The notes under the pieces are model-generated. The model did not search any database. It was not told where the DNA came from and was given only the letters and a program-made list of their open reading frames with translations. A program made the translations under genes and the position numbers. This document shows, piece by piece, positions 5,972 to 11,742 of a DNA stretch of 12,248 bases (position 1 is the stretch's first letter; each line of letters opens with the position of its first letter). The stretch comes from Patescibacteria group bacterium (GTDB taxonomy: Bacteria > Patescibacteriota > Patescibacteriia > 2-12-FULL-60-25). Location: positions 1-12,248 of the forward strand of contig JAHIUG010000082.1 in assembly GCA_018817245.1 (NCBI GenBank), written 5' to 3'.

Positions 5972-6006
5972 GCTTGCCGGTCCGAAGCCTCGGCGAAGGC
6001 CGATCC
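5972..6006. repeat. Palindromic insert in the 5' leader of the 5943 gene
   Basis: GCCGGTCCGAAGCCTCGGC followed by GAAGGCCGATCC: nested complementary segments (CCGGTCCGA with TCGGC/CCGATCC; GCCTCGGCGAAGGC). It lies between the -10 box and the conserved GCACATTCA-AAAGGAG segment found in sister leaders. Confidence 0.5.
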
Positions 6007-6014
6007 TTCACACG

Positions 6015-6043
6015 AAATTATCAAAAAATACAGCTTTGGTCAA
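6015..6043 (-). promoter_or_regulatory. Promoter of the 5943-5303 pair
   Basis: TTGACC (6038-6043), 17-bp spacer, TAATTT (6015-6020) on the - strand. The -35 box directly abuts the terminator of the upstream 6527-6075 gene. Confidence 0.72.
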
Positions 6044-6076
6044 TAAGAAAACCCCGCTCGAAGATCGGGCGGGGTC
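6044..6076 (-). terminator. Terminator of the 6527-6075 gene
   Basis: On the - strand CCCCGC-loop-GCGGGG followed by TTTTCTTATT. It is homologous to the terminator at 6724-6754. Confidence 0.85.
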
Positions 6077-6527
6077 AAAGTTCAGAAGAGTTTTTGGAGA
6101 CTGCCGGCACATCTTGATCCTCTCCCGTTGTTGCTTCGAGATCTGCTTGCATTTCCGGAGGCGGAACATCGATAGGCGGAACGGTATATAACAACTGAAG
6201 AGCGCGCAGTTCGTACTTGGCTCTAAGGTTGGTCCGAACAACAGGCTGATCTGGTTTGCTTTGATGAAACTTCAGACGCAGCTCTTCCATTTCGCTCAAG
6301 ATCCTTTTCTCTTCTTCGGCGTCACGGAATTTGTACCATCTCTGTCGGATGGAAATTCTAATCCGCTTTAGCAATTCGCTTATACGCGATCGCTTTTTCC
6401 AGAAAGCCCTGATACTTCCTAGGATGTCCGGTGGATCAGAAAAAGTAAATCCTAATATTCCAAGGATACTTATGATCCCAAAAATCCCACAGATGAATGC
6501 AGCTATATAAAAAGTCCATGTACCCAT
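6075..6527 (-). CDS. Membrane-anchored paralogue 1 (VPP-acidic-tail family)
   Basis: The product is 150 residues from the ATG at 6527, set by AAAGGAGGAGAAAG; the longer frame to 6593 translates a palindromic repeat in the leader and is rejected. One long or two short N-terminal helices (about 3-29) are followed by a strongly basic, helix/coiled-coil-like segment (KKRSRISELLKRIRISIRQRW, EEEKRILSEMEELRLKF). The C-terminus carries PPIDVPPPEMQADLEA, shared with the proteins encoded at 6758-7447 and 7623-8384. It lacks most of their membrane domain and the repeat-encoded last residues. No known family is recognised. It probably sits in the membrane with its coiled coil and acidic tail in the cytoplasm; its function is unknown. 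Confidence 0.7.
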   Translation of the reverse strand: MGTWTFYIAAFICGIFGIISILGILGFTFSDPPDILGSIRAFWKKRSRISELLKRIRISIRQRWYKFRDAEEEKRILSEMEELRLKFHQSKPDQPVVRTNLRAKYELRALQLLYTVPPIDVPPPEMQADLEATTGEDQDVPAVSKNSSEL

Positions 6528-6554
6528 CTTTCTCCTCCTTTGTGAATGTGCGAA

Positions 6555-6574
6555 CCTGCCTACCGGCAGGCAGG
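6555..6574. repeat. CCTGCCTACCGGCAGGCAGG palindrome in the 5' leader of the 6527 gene
   Basis: CCTGCC and GGCAGG arms form a stable hairpin in the transcript. A sister copy in opposite orientation lies at 6631-6647. Homologous leaders of 7447 and 8384 lack it. Confidence 0.7.
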
Positions 6575-6583
6575 CTTGTGGCG

Positions 6584-6612
6584 ACGTTAGCAATTTTCGA
6601 ATGAAATGTCAA
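6584..6612 (-). promoter_or_regulatory. Promoter of the 6527 gene
   Basis: TTGACA (6607-6612), 17-bp spacer, TAACGT (6584-6589) on the - strand. Confidence 0.72.
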
Positions 6613-6613
6613 T

Positions 6614-6705
6614 CCTGTCATCCTGGACCTACCTGCCGGTAGGCAGGCTTGATCCAGGATCCATATCTAAACGAACATGGATTCCAGCTTTCGCGGGAAT
6701 GACAA
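6614..6705. repeat. Composite dispersed repeat (TGTCATCCTGGA...GGGAATGACA)
   Basis: The outer ends TGTCAT and ATGACA are complementary. An inner stem ATCCTGGA/TCCAGGAT encloses the palindrome ACCTGCCGGTAGGCAGG, and the right part, ATTCCAGCTTTCGCGGGAATGACA, is another widespread intergenic repeat type. It is flanked by GTCAAT at 6608-6613 and 6719-6724. Confidence 0.7.
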
Positions 6706-6723
6706 AAAAGGTGTACGCGTCAA

Positions 6724-6754
6724 TAAGAAAACCCCGCTCTAGATTTGGGCGGGG
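6724..6754 (-). terminator. Terminator of the 7447-6758 gene
   Basis: CCCCGC-loop-GCGGGG-TTTTCTTATT on the - strand; 20 nt of it and its flank are identical to the terminator/-35 junction at 6039-6058. Confidence 0.85.
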
Positions 6755-6757
6755 TTG

Positions 6758-7447
6758 TTATTTCGAGGGAGTGGGATGTAGCCGCAGGTCTTTAGCCTGC
6801 GTATTCGCTTCAACTTCAAGCTCTGCTTGCGCTTCTAGATCTGCCTGCATTTCTGCTGGCGGAACTTCGATTGGAGCTATGCGAAGTGACAAACCGCCAG
6901 CTCGCTGTTCGAACTCATCTTTCTTTTCATCAGCTGCACGATGTAGATCGTGGTATTCGAACCGTAGTTTTTCAAGTTTGTTCTTAGAGCGTCGTTCGGC
7001 TCTTCCTTTGAGTAAAGCCTTCAGAGGACTATCACTAAAGACACCCAACTGCTCCAGCAGAAAACCAATGATATACAAAACGCAAAAAGCTATTTTGATT
7101 GTCCGTGTCTCAGCCTGGGGCATGGGCGCGAACAAAATTGCAGAAAGAAAATAAGTGAGCCCGAACAGAACAATGGTTGCGGACATCCGAAATTCTGAAT
7201 ATCGAGATCGTTTACCTTGTTTTCGGGTAAGCAGCAGAATCGCTGAACTAGTGATAAGAGCGAATATTGCATCCCCGTCATCAACCCTTGTGCAAAACAA
7301 CCAGCAGCTCAGCAAAGGAATTGCCGCGCTAGCCAAACGCGCTAATTGAATAATGAAAAAATTATTCCGGGTTTTGAGTTTTTCGGGAAATATTATGAGG
7401 CTGAAAATCAGGATAGCGAAAAAACTAAAAAAAAGTACCACTCCCAT
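6758..7447 (-). CDS. Membrane protein paralogue 2 (VPP-acidic-tail family)
   Basis: The product is 229 residues with five predicted helices (about 3-21, 28-49, 57-73, 87-107, 115-135). A basic, heptad-like segment follows (KGRAERRSKNKLEKLRFEY, HDLHRAADEKKDEFEQ), then the motif APIEVPPAEMQADLEA, an Ala/Glu-rich tail, and a final NTQAKDLRLHPTPSK encoded by a palindromic repeat. It aligns by eye along its length with the 8384 protein (for example ERRS, the ARxxxAxxPxxxxxxF helix, VPPxE). The ATG at 7447 follows AAAGGAGGAGGAC. No named family is recognised. The architecture (membrane domain, cytoplasmic coiled coil, acidic tail) suggests a scaffold or sensor, but that is speculation. Confidence 0.75.
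   Translation of the reverse strand: MGVVLFFSFFAILIFSLIIFPEKLKTRNNFFIIQLARLASAAIPLLSCWLFCTRVDDGDAIFALITSSAILLLTRKQGKRSRYSEFRMSATIVLFGLTYFLSAILFAPMPQAETRTIKIAFCVLYIIGFLLEQLGVFSDSPLKALLKGRAERRSKNKLEKLRFEYHDLHRAADEKKDEFEQRAGGLSLRIAPIEVPPAEMQADLEAQAELEVEANTQAKDLRLHPTPSK
6776..6812. repeat. GTAGCCGCAGG-type palindrome inside a coding region, copy 1
   Basis: The 37 bp are identical to 7644-7680. They contain the hairpin CGCAGG (6783-6788)/CCTGCG (6796-6801), a motif common as an intergenic repeat in many bacteria. Here it encodes the NTQAKDLRLH part of the 7447-6758 protein. Confidence 0.72.
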
Positions 7448-7485
7448 GTCCTCCTCCTTTGTGAATGTGTGAAAGATCTATGGCG

Positions 7486-7514
7486 AAGTTAGCAGTTTTT
7501 GGGCGGGATGTCAA
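7486..7514 (-). promoter_or_regulatory. Promoter of the 7447 gene
   Basis: TTGACA (7509-7514), 17-bp spacer, TAACTT (7486-7491) on the - strand. Confidence 0.78.
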
Positions 7515-7540
7515 TGTATGCTCTCGGCAGATGTTTCGAG

Positions 7541-7580
7541 CGGAAGATCCTTCGTCGCTCCGACTTCCCTCAGGATGACA
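7541..7580. repeat. Dispersed repeat fragment (GAAGATCCTTCGTCGC...CAGGATGACA)
   Basis: Half of a GTCATCCTGA-type repeat, ending CAGGATGACA like the right arm of 4454-4567. It separates the 7447 promoter from the next terminator. Confidence 0.55.
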
Positions 7581-7589
7581 TTTTTTAAA

Positions 7590-7625
7590 AAAAGAAAAAC
7601 CCCGCGCAGTATGTCGGCGGGGTTA
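7590..7625 (-). terminator. Terminator of the 8384-7623 gene
   Basis: On the - strand CCCCGCC-loop-GCGGGG followed by TTTTTCTTTTTTT; overlaps the stop region of the gene. Confidence 0.85.
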
Positions 7626-8384
7626 TGATTTGGAGGGAGTAGAATGTAGCCGCAGGTCTTTAGCCTGCGTATTCGCTTCAGCTTCGAGCTCAGCTTCTGC
7701 TTCACGCTCTGCGTCCGCTTCGCGCGGAGGTACGGAGATCGGAACGTCACGCGGTCCTTTTGTTTGGTTGTAATCGCTTTCGGTTTTCGCAACGATCCGA
7801 AGTGCTTTGTGATGCTCGATCCGAAGCCTTGTCTGTTGACTCAGAACATACTTCTCAGAACGACGTTCTTGGATCTTCTTCCAAAACTTGAAAACGTCTT
7901 TGAATTCAAGATTGAACGAACCGCCCACAATCAGCAATGCAGCCCCGATTCCTTTTCCAACCAATAAATACATTGGAAAAATGCTGTAGAAAAGCGCAAT
8001 TGAGAGCAAACAGATAAATCCTAAAGAGATCAGATAAAATTGTAGCCCATACTTCTGCACAAGCTCGGATTTATTATGAGAACTAAACGCATTAAAGAGA
8101 GCTAGAAGTATACCGCCCGACAAGAAAGCCAACTCTGAACTTTTCGGATTGAATATGAGGCTTGCAAACATTGGTAAGGTAGCAATGCCAAATCGCGCAA
8201 CATGCCACAACTGAAACCTTCTCATGGTTAGTTTTTTAGTCTCTAGTCCGGGAGTCTGGTGCTGCTTGAGTCGGCGCTTTCTCCTGGAAGATCCTATTTT
8301 CTCCGAAACAAAGATTGTCCCCACAGGGAAAATTGCTACTAACACAAAGATCCAAGCAATTAACATAATCCATTCAGTAGTCAT
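7623..8384 (-). CDS. Membrane protein paralogue 3 (VPP-acidic-tail family)
   Basis: The product is 253 residues with about five predicted helices (5-30, 58-80, 84-101, 112-137, 139-157). A basic helix-rich segment (FWKKIQERRSEKYVLSQQ, TRLRIEHHKALRIVAKTE), then VPISVPPREADAEREAEAELEAEA, and the same repeat-encoded end (NTQAKDLRLHSTPSKS) as its neighbour. It has a longer cytoplasmic loop between helices 1 and 2 (SSRRKRRLKQHQTPGLE) than the 7447 protein. The ATG is set by AAAGGAGGAGAAGG. Three paralogues in a row on the same strand, each with its own promoter and terminator, point to local duplication. No family or function is recognised. Confidence 0.75.
   Translation of the reverse strand: MTTEWIMLIAWIFVLVAIFPVGTIFVSEKIGSSRRKRRLKQHQTPGLETKKLTMRRFQLWHVARFGIATLPMFASLIFNPKSSELAFLSGGILLALFNAFSSHNKSELVQKYGLQFYLISLGFICLLSIALFYSIFPMYLLVGKGIGAALLIVGGSFNLEFKDVFKFWKKIQERRSEKYVLSQQTRLRIEHHKALRIVAKTESDYNQTKGPRDVPISVPPREADAEREAEAELEAEANTQAKDLRLHSTPSKS
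7644..7680. repeat. GTAGCCGCAGG-type palindrome inside a coding region, copy 2
   Basis: Identical over 37 bp to 6776-6812 and encodes the same C-terminal residues in the 8384-7623 protein. Confidence 0.72.
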
Positions 8385-8420
8385 CCTTCTCCTCCTTTGT
8401 GAAAGTACGAACTTATTGCG

Positions 8421-8449
8421 AAGTTAGCAGAATTCGAGCAGATTGTCAA
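8421..8449 (-). promoter_or_regulatory. Promoter of the 8384 gene
   Basis: TTGACA (8444-8449), 17-bp spacer, TAACTT (8421-8426) on the - strand. Confidence 0.78.
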
Positions 8450-8456
8450 TCTATAT

Positions 8457-8571
8457 GTCATCTCGACCGTAGCGGAGAGATCTCGTTCTAAAAGATTTCT
8501 CCGTTTCGCTTCGCTCCAGTCGAAATGACAAATATAAAGATTGCCGCGTTGCGCCGCTCCTCGCAATGACA
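8457..8571. repeat. Composite dispersed repeat (TGTCATCTCGAC...GTCGAAATGACA and GATTGCCGCG...GCAATGACA)
   Basis: The first part is an imperfect inverted repeat with ends TGTCATCTCGAC (8457-8468) and GTCGAAATGACA (8519-8530). The second part (8539-8571) is another common intergenic repeat type ending CGCAATGACA. Together they fill the intergenic space between the divergent 8384 and rmuC genes. Confidence 0.7.
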
Positions 8572-8594
8572 AAAATATGCTGGTGAGCTAAGCT
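8566..8594 (+). promoter_or_regulatory. Promoter of rmuC, apparently leaderless
   Basis: ATGACA (8566-8571, the end of a dispersed repeat), 17-bp spacer, TAAGCT (8589-8594). The ATG is only 9 nt after the -10 box, and no ribosome binding site is present. Confidence 0.5.
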
Positions 8595-8603
8595 GAGCTG
8601 ATT

Positions 8604-9653
8604 ATGGATTCAACTACATTACTTATTGCGCTCCTCGTTTTGACGCTGGCTGGGATCATTTATCTTGCCCTAAAGATCAGCCGGATGAGCGATAAATCAT
8701 CTGAACCCGCTTCTCAATCCATGACAATGCTGCAAAATCAATTTGCATCACTTCAAAAGGAAATGGGGGATAGGATGGGCGAAACACACAATGCTGTGCG
8801 TCAAAGCTTTGCGGCGTCAACTGGAGTTGTCAAAGATGTTACAGAGAAAATCACGCGCATGGAGGAAACTTCCAAACAAGTTTTGGATGTAACAGCACAG
8901 CTCAAAAGTCTGCAGGACATGCTAAAAAATCCTAAGCAGCGTGGCATACTAGGGGAGTATTATCTTGAAACTTTGCTTAAAAACATTTTGCCTCCAGGCG
9001 GGTATCAAATGCAGTACAAATTCAAAGACGGCGAGATAGTTGATTCTGTGGTGTTTATAAAAGACAAGATTGTGCCAATTGATTCAAAGTTCAGTTTGGA
9101 AAATTATAATCGCATTGTGGATGAACAAAATCCGGCTGAGCGTGACAAACTCGAAAAAGTTTTTGTGAACGATCTTAAGATGCGCGTCACAGAAACCGCC
9201 AAGTACATTCGGCCGGAAGAGGGGACAATGGACTTCGCATTTATGTTCATTCCGCACGAAGCTATATATTACGATCTACTGATCAATAGAATCGGCGCAG
9301 TGCAAGATGACACAGAAAGTATTATCCAACGCGCTGCGGGCAAATACCACGTGATAATCGTGAGTCCAACGTCTTTCCTGGCTTATCTGCAAACCGTATT
9401 GCAAGGATTAAAGGCACTTACAATCGAAGAACAGGCCAAGGAGATCAGAAAACGCGTGGGAGATTTGGGACGGCATCTTACTGCGTATGAAAATTGTTTC
9501 AAAAGTATGGGGCGCAATTTAGGCACGACCGTGAATCAATACAACCTGGCATCCAAAGAATTTGGTAAAATAGACAAGGACGTGCTGCGCATTACCGGAA
9601 GCTCAAATCAATTTGAAGCGCTACCCGTTGATAAACCAAGCCTAGATGAGTGA
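8604..9653 (+). CDS. rmuC: RmuC family protein (DNA recombination)
   Basis: The 349-residue protein has the RmuC layout: an N-terminal membrane helix (5-23), a coiled coil (about 30-110) and a conserved domain (about 110-325). That domain contains the family signatures QRGILGEYYLETLL (112-125), VPIDSKFSLENY (157-168; D160 and K162 fit a restriction-endonuclease-like active site) and FMFIPHEAIY. In E. coli, RmuC limits recombination at inverted repeats and has been proposed to act on DNA ends; a membrane-tethered nuclease role is inferred. The start has no ribosome binding site but lies just after a promoter-like pair. The stop overlaps the next gene by 8 nt (ATGAGTGA), so the two are co-translated. 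Confidence 0.92.
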   Translation: MDSTTLLIALLVLTLAGIIYLALKISRMSDKSSEPASQSMTMLQNQFASLQKEMGDRMGETHNAVRQSFAASTGVVKDVTEKITRMEETSKQVLDVTAQLKSLQDMLKNPKQRGILGEYYLETLLKNILPPGGYQMQYKFKDGEIVDSVVFIKDKIVPIDSKFSLENYNRIVDEQNPAERDKLEKVFVNDLKMRVTETAKYIRPEEGTMDFAFMFIPHEAIYYDLLINRIGAVQDDTESIIQRAAGKYHVIIVSPTSFLAYLQTVLQGLKALTIEEQAKEIRKRVGDLGRHLTAYENCFKSMGRNLGTTVNQYNLASKEFGKIDKDVLRITGSSNQFEALPVDKPSLDE

Positions 9654-10305
9654 GCAAGAAAATGAAATGATAATTAAAAAAAAGGGGAGAATGCGTGCGA
9701 TCGCACTCGTGCTTTTAGCGCTCCTAATTCTAGTCGGAGGAATTGCGAGCGCTGTGCTTTTAGATGTTCAGCTTAAGCACGTTGATAAACTATTTGATTC
9801 GGTCGAAGCCGCAGAAGAGGCACCTGTAGCCATTGTGCTAGGCGCTTCTGTTATGCGAAACGGAGATCCATCTCCTGCGCTGCGTGATCGTTTGTTAGTG
9901 GGGGAATCCCTTTATGAACAAGGTAAGGTCTCCAGTATTTTAATTACTGGCGATGATGGAGGATTTCATATCGACGAAATTAAAACCATGCGCGAGTTTT
10001 TGCTAGCACGCGGAATTCCACACGAACACATTCGAGAAGATGGACATGGATATAGAACTTATGAAAGCTGTAAACGCGCTAAAGAAATATTTGGAATTGA
10101 AAAGGCGATTGTTGTAACGCAGAGATTTCACATAGGCCGCGCACTTTATCTGTGCAATGAATTAGGAATTGAAACAAACGGCGTATCATCTGACCTCACA
10201 TCTTACGACAACATCCTACGCTTCATGTTCCGAGATATAGGAGCAAGCCTAAAAGCTTGGTGGGATGTAAATGTGAAAGCACCAGAGCCGCCAGTTGAGT
10301 ATTAA
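9646..10305 (+). CDS. SanA/YdcF/ElyC-like DUF218 membrane protein
   Basis: The 219-residue protein has an N-terminal anchor (about 17-38) and a DUF218 (YdcF-like) domain facing outward. Motifs in order: AIVLGASV (62-69), SPALRDRL (76-83), ILITGDDGG (98-106), DGHGYRTYESCKRAKEIFG (132-150) and VVTQRFHIGRALYLC (156-170). Proteins of this family are linked to envelope integrity and vancomycin sensitivity (SanA) or to the lipid carrier and enterobacterial common antigen (ElyC); the enzymatic reaction is unsettled. The start at 9646 overlaps rmuC by 8 nt; ATGs at 9667 or 9691 are possible alternatives, both still before the anchor. It ends facing a - strand gene across a bidirectional terminator. 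Confidence 0.88.
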   Translation: MSEQENEMIIKKKGRMRAIALVLLALLILVGGIASAVLLDVQLKHVDKLFDSVEAAEEAPVAIVLGASVMRNGDPSPALRDRLLVGESLYEQGKVSSILITGDDGGFHIDEIKTMREFLLARGIPHEHIREDGHGYRTYESCKRAKEIFGIEKAIVVTQRFHIGRALYLCNELGIETNGVSSDLTSYDNILRFMFRDIGASLKAWWDVNVKAPEPPVEY

Positions 10306-10312
10306 AATCCTT

Positions 10313-10346
10313 CTGTCATCTCGACCGCAGCGGAGAGATCTCATCC
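10313..10346. repeat. Dispersed repeat fragment (TGTCATCTCGACCGCAGCGGAGAG...)
   Basis: Nearly identical to the left part of 8457-8490 (TGTCATCTCGACCG-AGCGGAGAGATCTC). Confidence 0.65.
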
Positions 10347-10351
10347 GAACA

Positions 10352-10390
10352 ATTAAAAAAAACGCCGCGTTGAGAAACGAGGCGTTTTTT
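10352..10390. terminator. Bidirectional terminator (ACGCC...GGCGT)
   Basis: ACGCC-g-CGTT-gaga-AACG-a-GGCGT with A-rich and T-rich flanks; serves the 9646 gene (+) and the 10870-10394 gene (-). The 24-bp core is repeated exactly at 11699-11722. Confidence 0.88.
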
Positions 10391-10393
10391 GCA

Positions 10394-10870
10394 CTAGTTT
10401 TTGACTTCATTCGACATGAAGTCCTCAGCGATTTGGGTTAGTAGCTTTAGAGCGGTATTTTGATCTACCTTTGTCCCAAAGATAGCATCCAGTAATTTCA
10501 CTTCTGCGCTTTGAGCTGCTTGAAAGTCTGAACTGGCATGTAATGACCAACCATTGCAATAACTTAAGCTGACAATGTCAAACGAGTCTTCTGTGTCCCG
10601 CTTGAGCCGAATTGTAATAGTGGCTAACACGCATTCAATTTCAGTGAAGTCCAAGTCAAATTCCCAGATTAAACAAAGATCATTCTTTTTTAGAACATGC
10701 TCAATACTGATTGTTTTGCTCTCTTTATCATTATCACTACCAAAGGTGTATTCATCAAAACTAATTTCAGTAGCAGCTCCATCAACAGTGACATCAAGGC
10801 TACCTAATACCTGTTCAACTAATCTAATATTTTCAATAGCTGATGAAATTCTTTCGAGTGCAGCGTGCAT
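10394..10870 (-). CDS. Small acidic soluble protein, orphan
   Basis: The 158-residue protein has no membrane segment and many Asp/Glu residues. An N-terminal helix (about 1-24) is followed by alternating beta-like segments (SLDVTVDGAATEISF, TISIEHVLKKNDLCLIWEFDL, CVLATITIRLKRD, FDIVSLSYCNGW) and C-terminal helices (AEVKLLDAIFG, ALKLLTQIAEDFM). No domain is recognised. The ATG is set by a perfect AAGGAGGT about 6 nt upstream. The unit is monocistronic with its own promoter and terminator. Its lower G+C than the 4372 gene argues that these orphan genes do not share one source. Confidence 0.7.
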   Translation of the reverse strand: MHAALERISSAIENIRLVEQVLGSLDVTVDGAATEISFDEYTFGSDNDKESKTISIEHVLKKNDLCLIWEFDLDFTEIECVLATITIRLKRDTEDSFDIVSLSYCNGWSLHASSDFQAAQSAEVKLLDAIFGTKVDQNTALKLLTQIAEDFMSNEVKN

Positions 10871-10908
10871 GTTCTACCTCCTTGTTTTTTAATTTGAGAA
10901 GCGTTGTT

Positions 10909-10937
10909 TGTTTAACATTAATATTTGATTCTGTCAA
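10909..10937 (-). promoter_or_regulatory. Promoter of the 10870 gene
   Basis: TTGACA (10932-10937), 17-bp spacer, TAAACA (10909-10914) on the - strand. Confidence 0.75.
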
Positions 10938-10981
10938 TCGTGTGACATAAATAAGCCCTCTTAGTGCGCAAAGCAGGGGAG

Positions 10982-11021
10982 TCCCGACACTGCGGTCGGG
11001 ATCCCGACTTTATGTCGGGAT
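10982..11021. repeat. Two adjacent CCCGAC/GTCGGG hairpins
   Basis: TCCCGAC/GTCGGGA (10982-10988, 10995-11001) and ATCCCGAC/GTCGGGAT (11001-11008, 11014-11021). They lie just after the stop of the 11634-11026 gene and could end its transcript, but no T-run follows directly; a weak CCCT/AGGG stem then TTATTTAT lies beyond, at about 10957-10980. Confidence 0.65.
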
Positions 11022-11025
11022 AGAA

Positions 11026-11634
11026 CTATTCGGACTCAGGATCAGCGACCAGAATGAGAAGATTTCCGTCTTTGTCGAATCCAACCGGGAAGTTGCCAGC
11101 CAACCACAAGTCGAGGAGCGGCTGTAGCTTTGCAGCCTCTTCTGGCTTATCAGCCAAGATGAAACCACATGAGTAAAATAGCGAAGCCGAGAGCGAATCC
11201 AAGAGGAAAAACCCGAGCGAAAACCTGAGCGAATCCCTGAGCGAATCCCTGAGCGAATCCCTGAGCGAATCCCTGAGCGAAAACCTGGGCGAAAACCTGG
11301 GCGAAGACCAGAGCGAATCCCAGAGCGAATCCCTGAGCGAAGCCCAGAGCGAATCCCTGAGCGAAGCCCAGAGCGAAGACCTGGGCGAAGACCAGAGCGA
11401 ATCCCAGAGCGAAGCCCAGAGCGAACCACCATCACTTATTGTGAACACCTTCACGTCTAAGGTATCTCTCCAAAAAACAACATTCCTGATACGCTCTTCC
11501 AAGTCAGGAAGCACAGGCTTTAGCTCAGGCTCCCAGTCGTAGAACGGACGCAGGATCTCCATGAGAGCCTCACCCTTACCGGGAAAACGCGACTCCCAGA
11601 AAGCTAAATGGGTATCTGATTCGTTTTCTGTCAA
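11026..11634 (-). CDS. Tetrapeptide-repeat (D/A-S-L-R/W) protein 1
   Basis: The 202-residue protein has an N-terminal domain of about 68 residues (including LPDLEERIRNVVFWRDTLDVKVF). Then come about 21 tetrapeptides of the type DSLR, ASLW, DSLW and SSPR (about 70-153), and a C-terminal domain of about 48 residues (YSCGFILADKPEEAAKLQPL, LDLWLAGNFPVGFDKDGN). The start is a TTG at 11634, chosen because AAAGGAGGAG lies 8-9 nt upstream, no ATG is in frame nearby, and a promoter precedes it. It is a tandem paralogue of the gene at 11743-12246, with closely similar end domains but a differently arranged repeat. Similar Ser-Leu tetrad tracts occur in uncharacterised bacterial proteins; the function is unknown. 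Confidence 0.78.
   Translation of the reverse strand: MTENESDTHLAFWESRFPGKGEALMEILRPFYDWEPELKPVLPDLEERIRNVVFWRDTLDVKVFTISDGGSLWASLWDSLWSSPRSSLWASLRDSLWASLRDSLWDSLWSSPRFSPRFSLRDSLRDSLRDSLRDSLRFSLGFFLLDSLSASLFYSCGFILADKPEEAAKLQPLLDLWLAGNFPVGFDKDGNLLILVADPESE
11175..11430. repeat. 12-bp tandem repeat array (GAGCGAATCCCT type), coding
   Basis: About 21 degenerate 12-bp units within the tetrapeptide-repeat gene. Four perfect consecutive copies (11228-11275) indicate recent expansion. The unit is a multiple of three, so changes in copy number keep the frame. Confidence 0.9.
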
Positions 11635-11658
11635 TGTACTGCTCCTCCTTTCGAGTCT

Positions 11659-11687
11659 TTATTATCATAATTTTTCGATTCTGTCAA
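11659..11687 (-). promoter_or_regulatory. Promoter of the 11634 gene
   Basis: TTGACA (11682-11687), 17-bp spacer, TAATAA (11659-11664) on the - strand. It starts 4 nt beyond the T-run of the next terminator. Confidence 0.8.
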
Positions 11688-11690
11688 TGT

Positions 11691-11725
11691 ATAAAAAAAC
11701 GCCGCGTTGAGAAACGAGGCGTCTT
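11691..11725 (-). terminator. Terminator of the 12246-11743 gene
   Basis: Same ACGCC...GGCGT core as at 10362-10385, followed by TTTTTTTAT on the - strand. Confidence 0.85.
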
Positions 11726-11742
11726 TGGAGTAGAGGATGGGT

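Noticed and set aside
5944..6024. Longer N-terminus (27 residues) for the 5943 gene
   Set aside because: It translates the palindromic leader insert and begins at the promoter -10 box.
6528..6593. Longer N-terminus (22 residues) for the 6527 gene
   Set aside because: It translates the CCTGCC/GGCAGG palindrome in the leader and spans the -10 box; the strong ribosome binding site points to the ATG at 6527.
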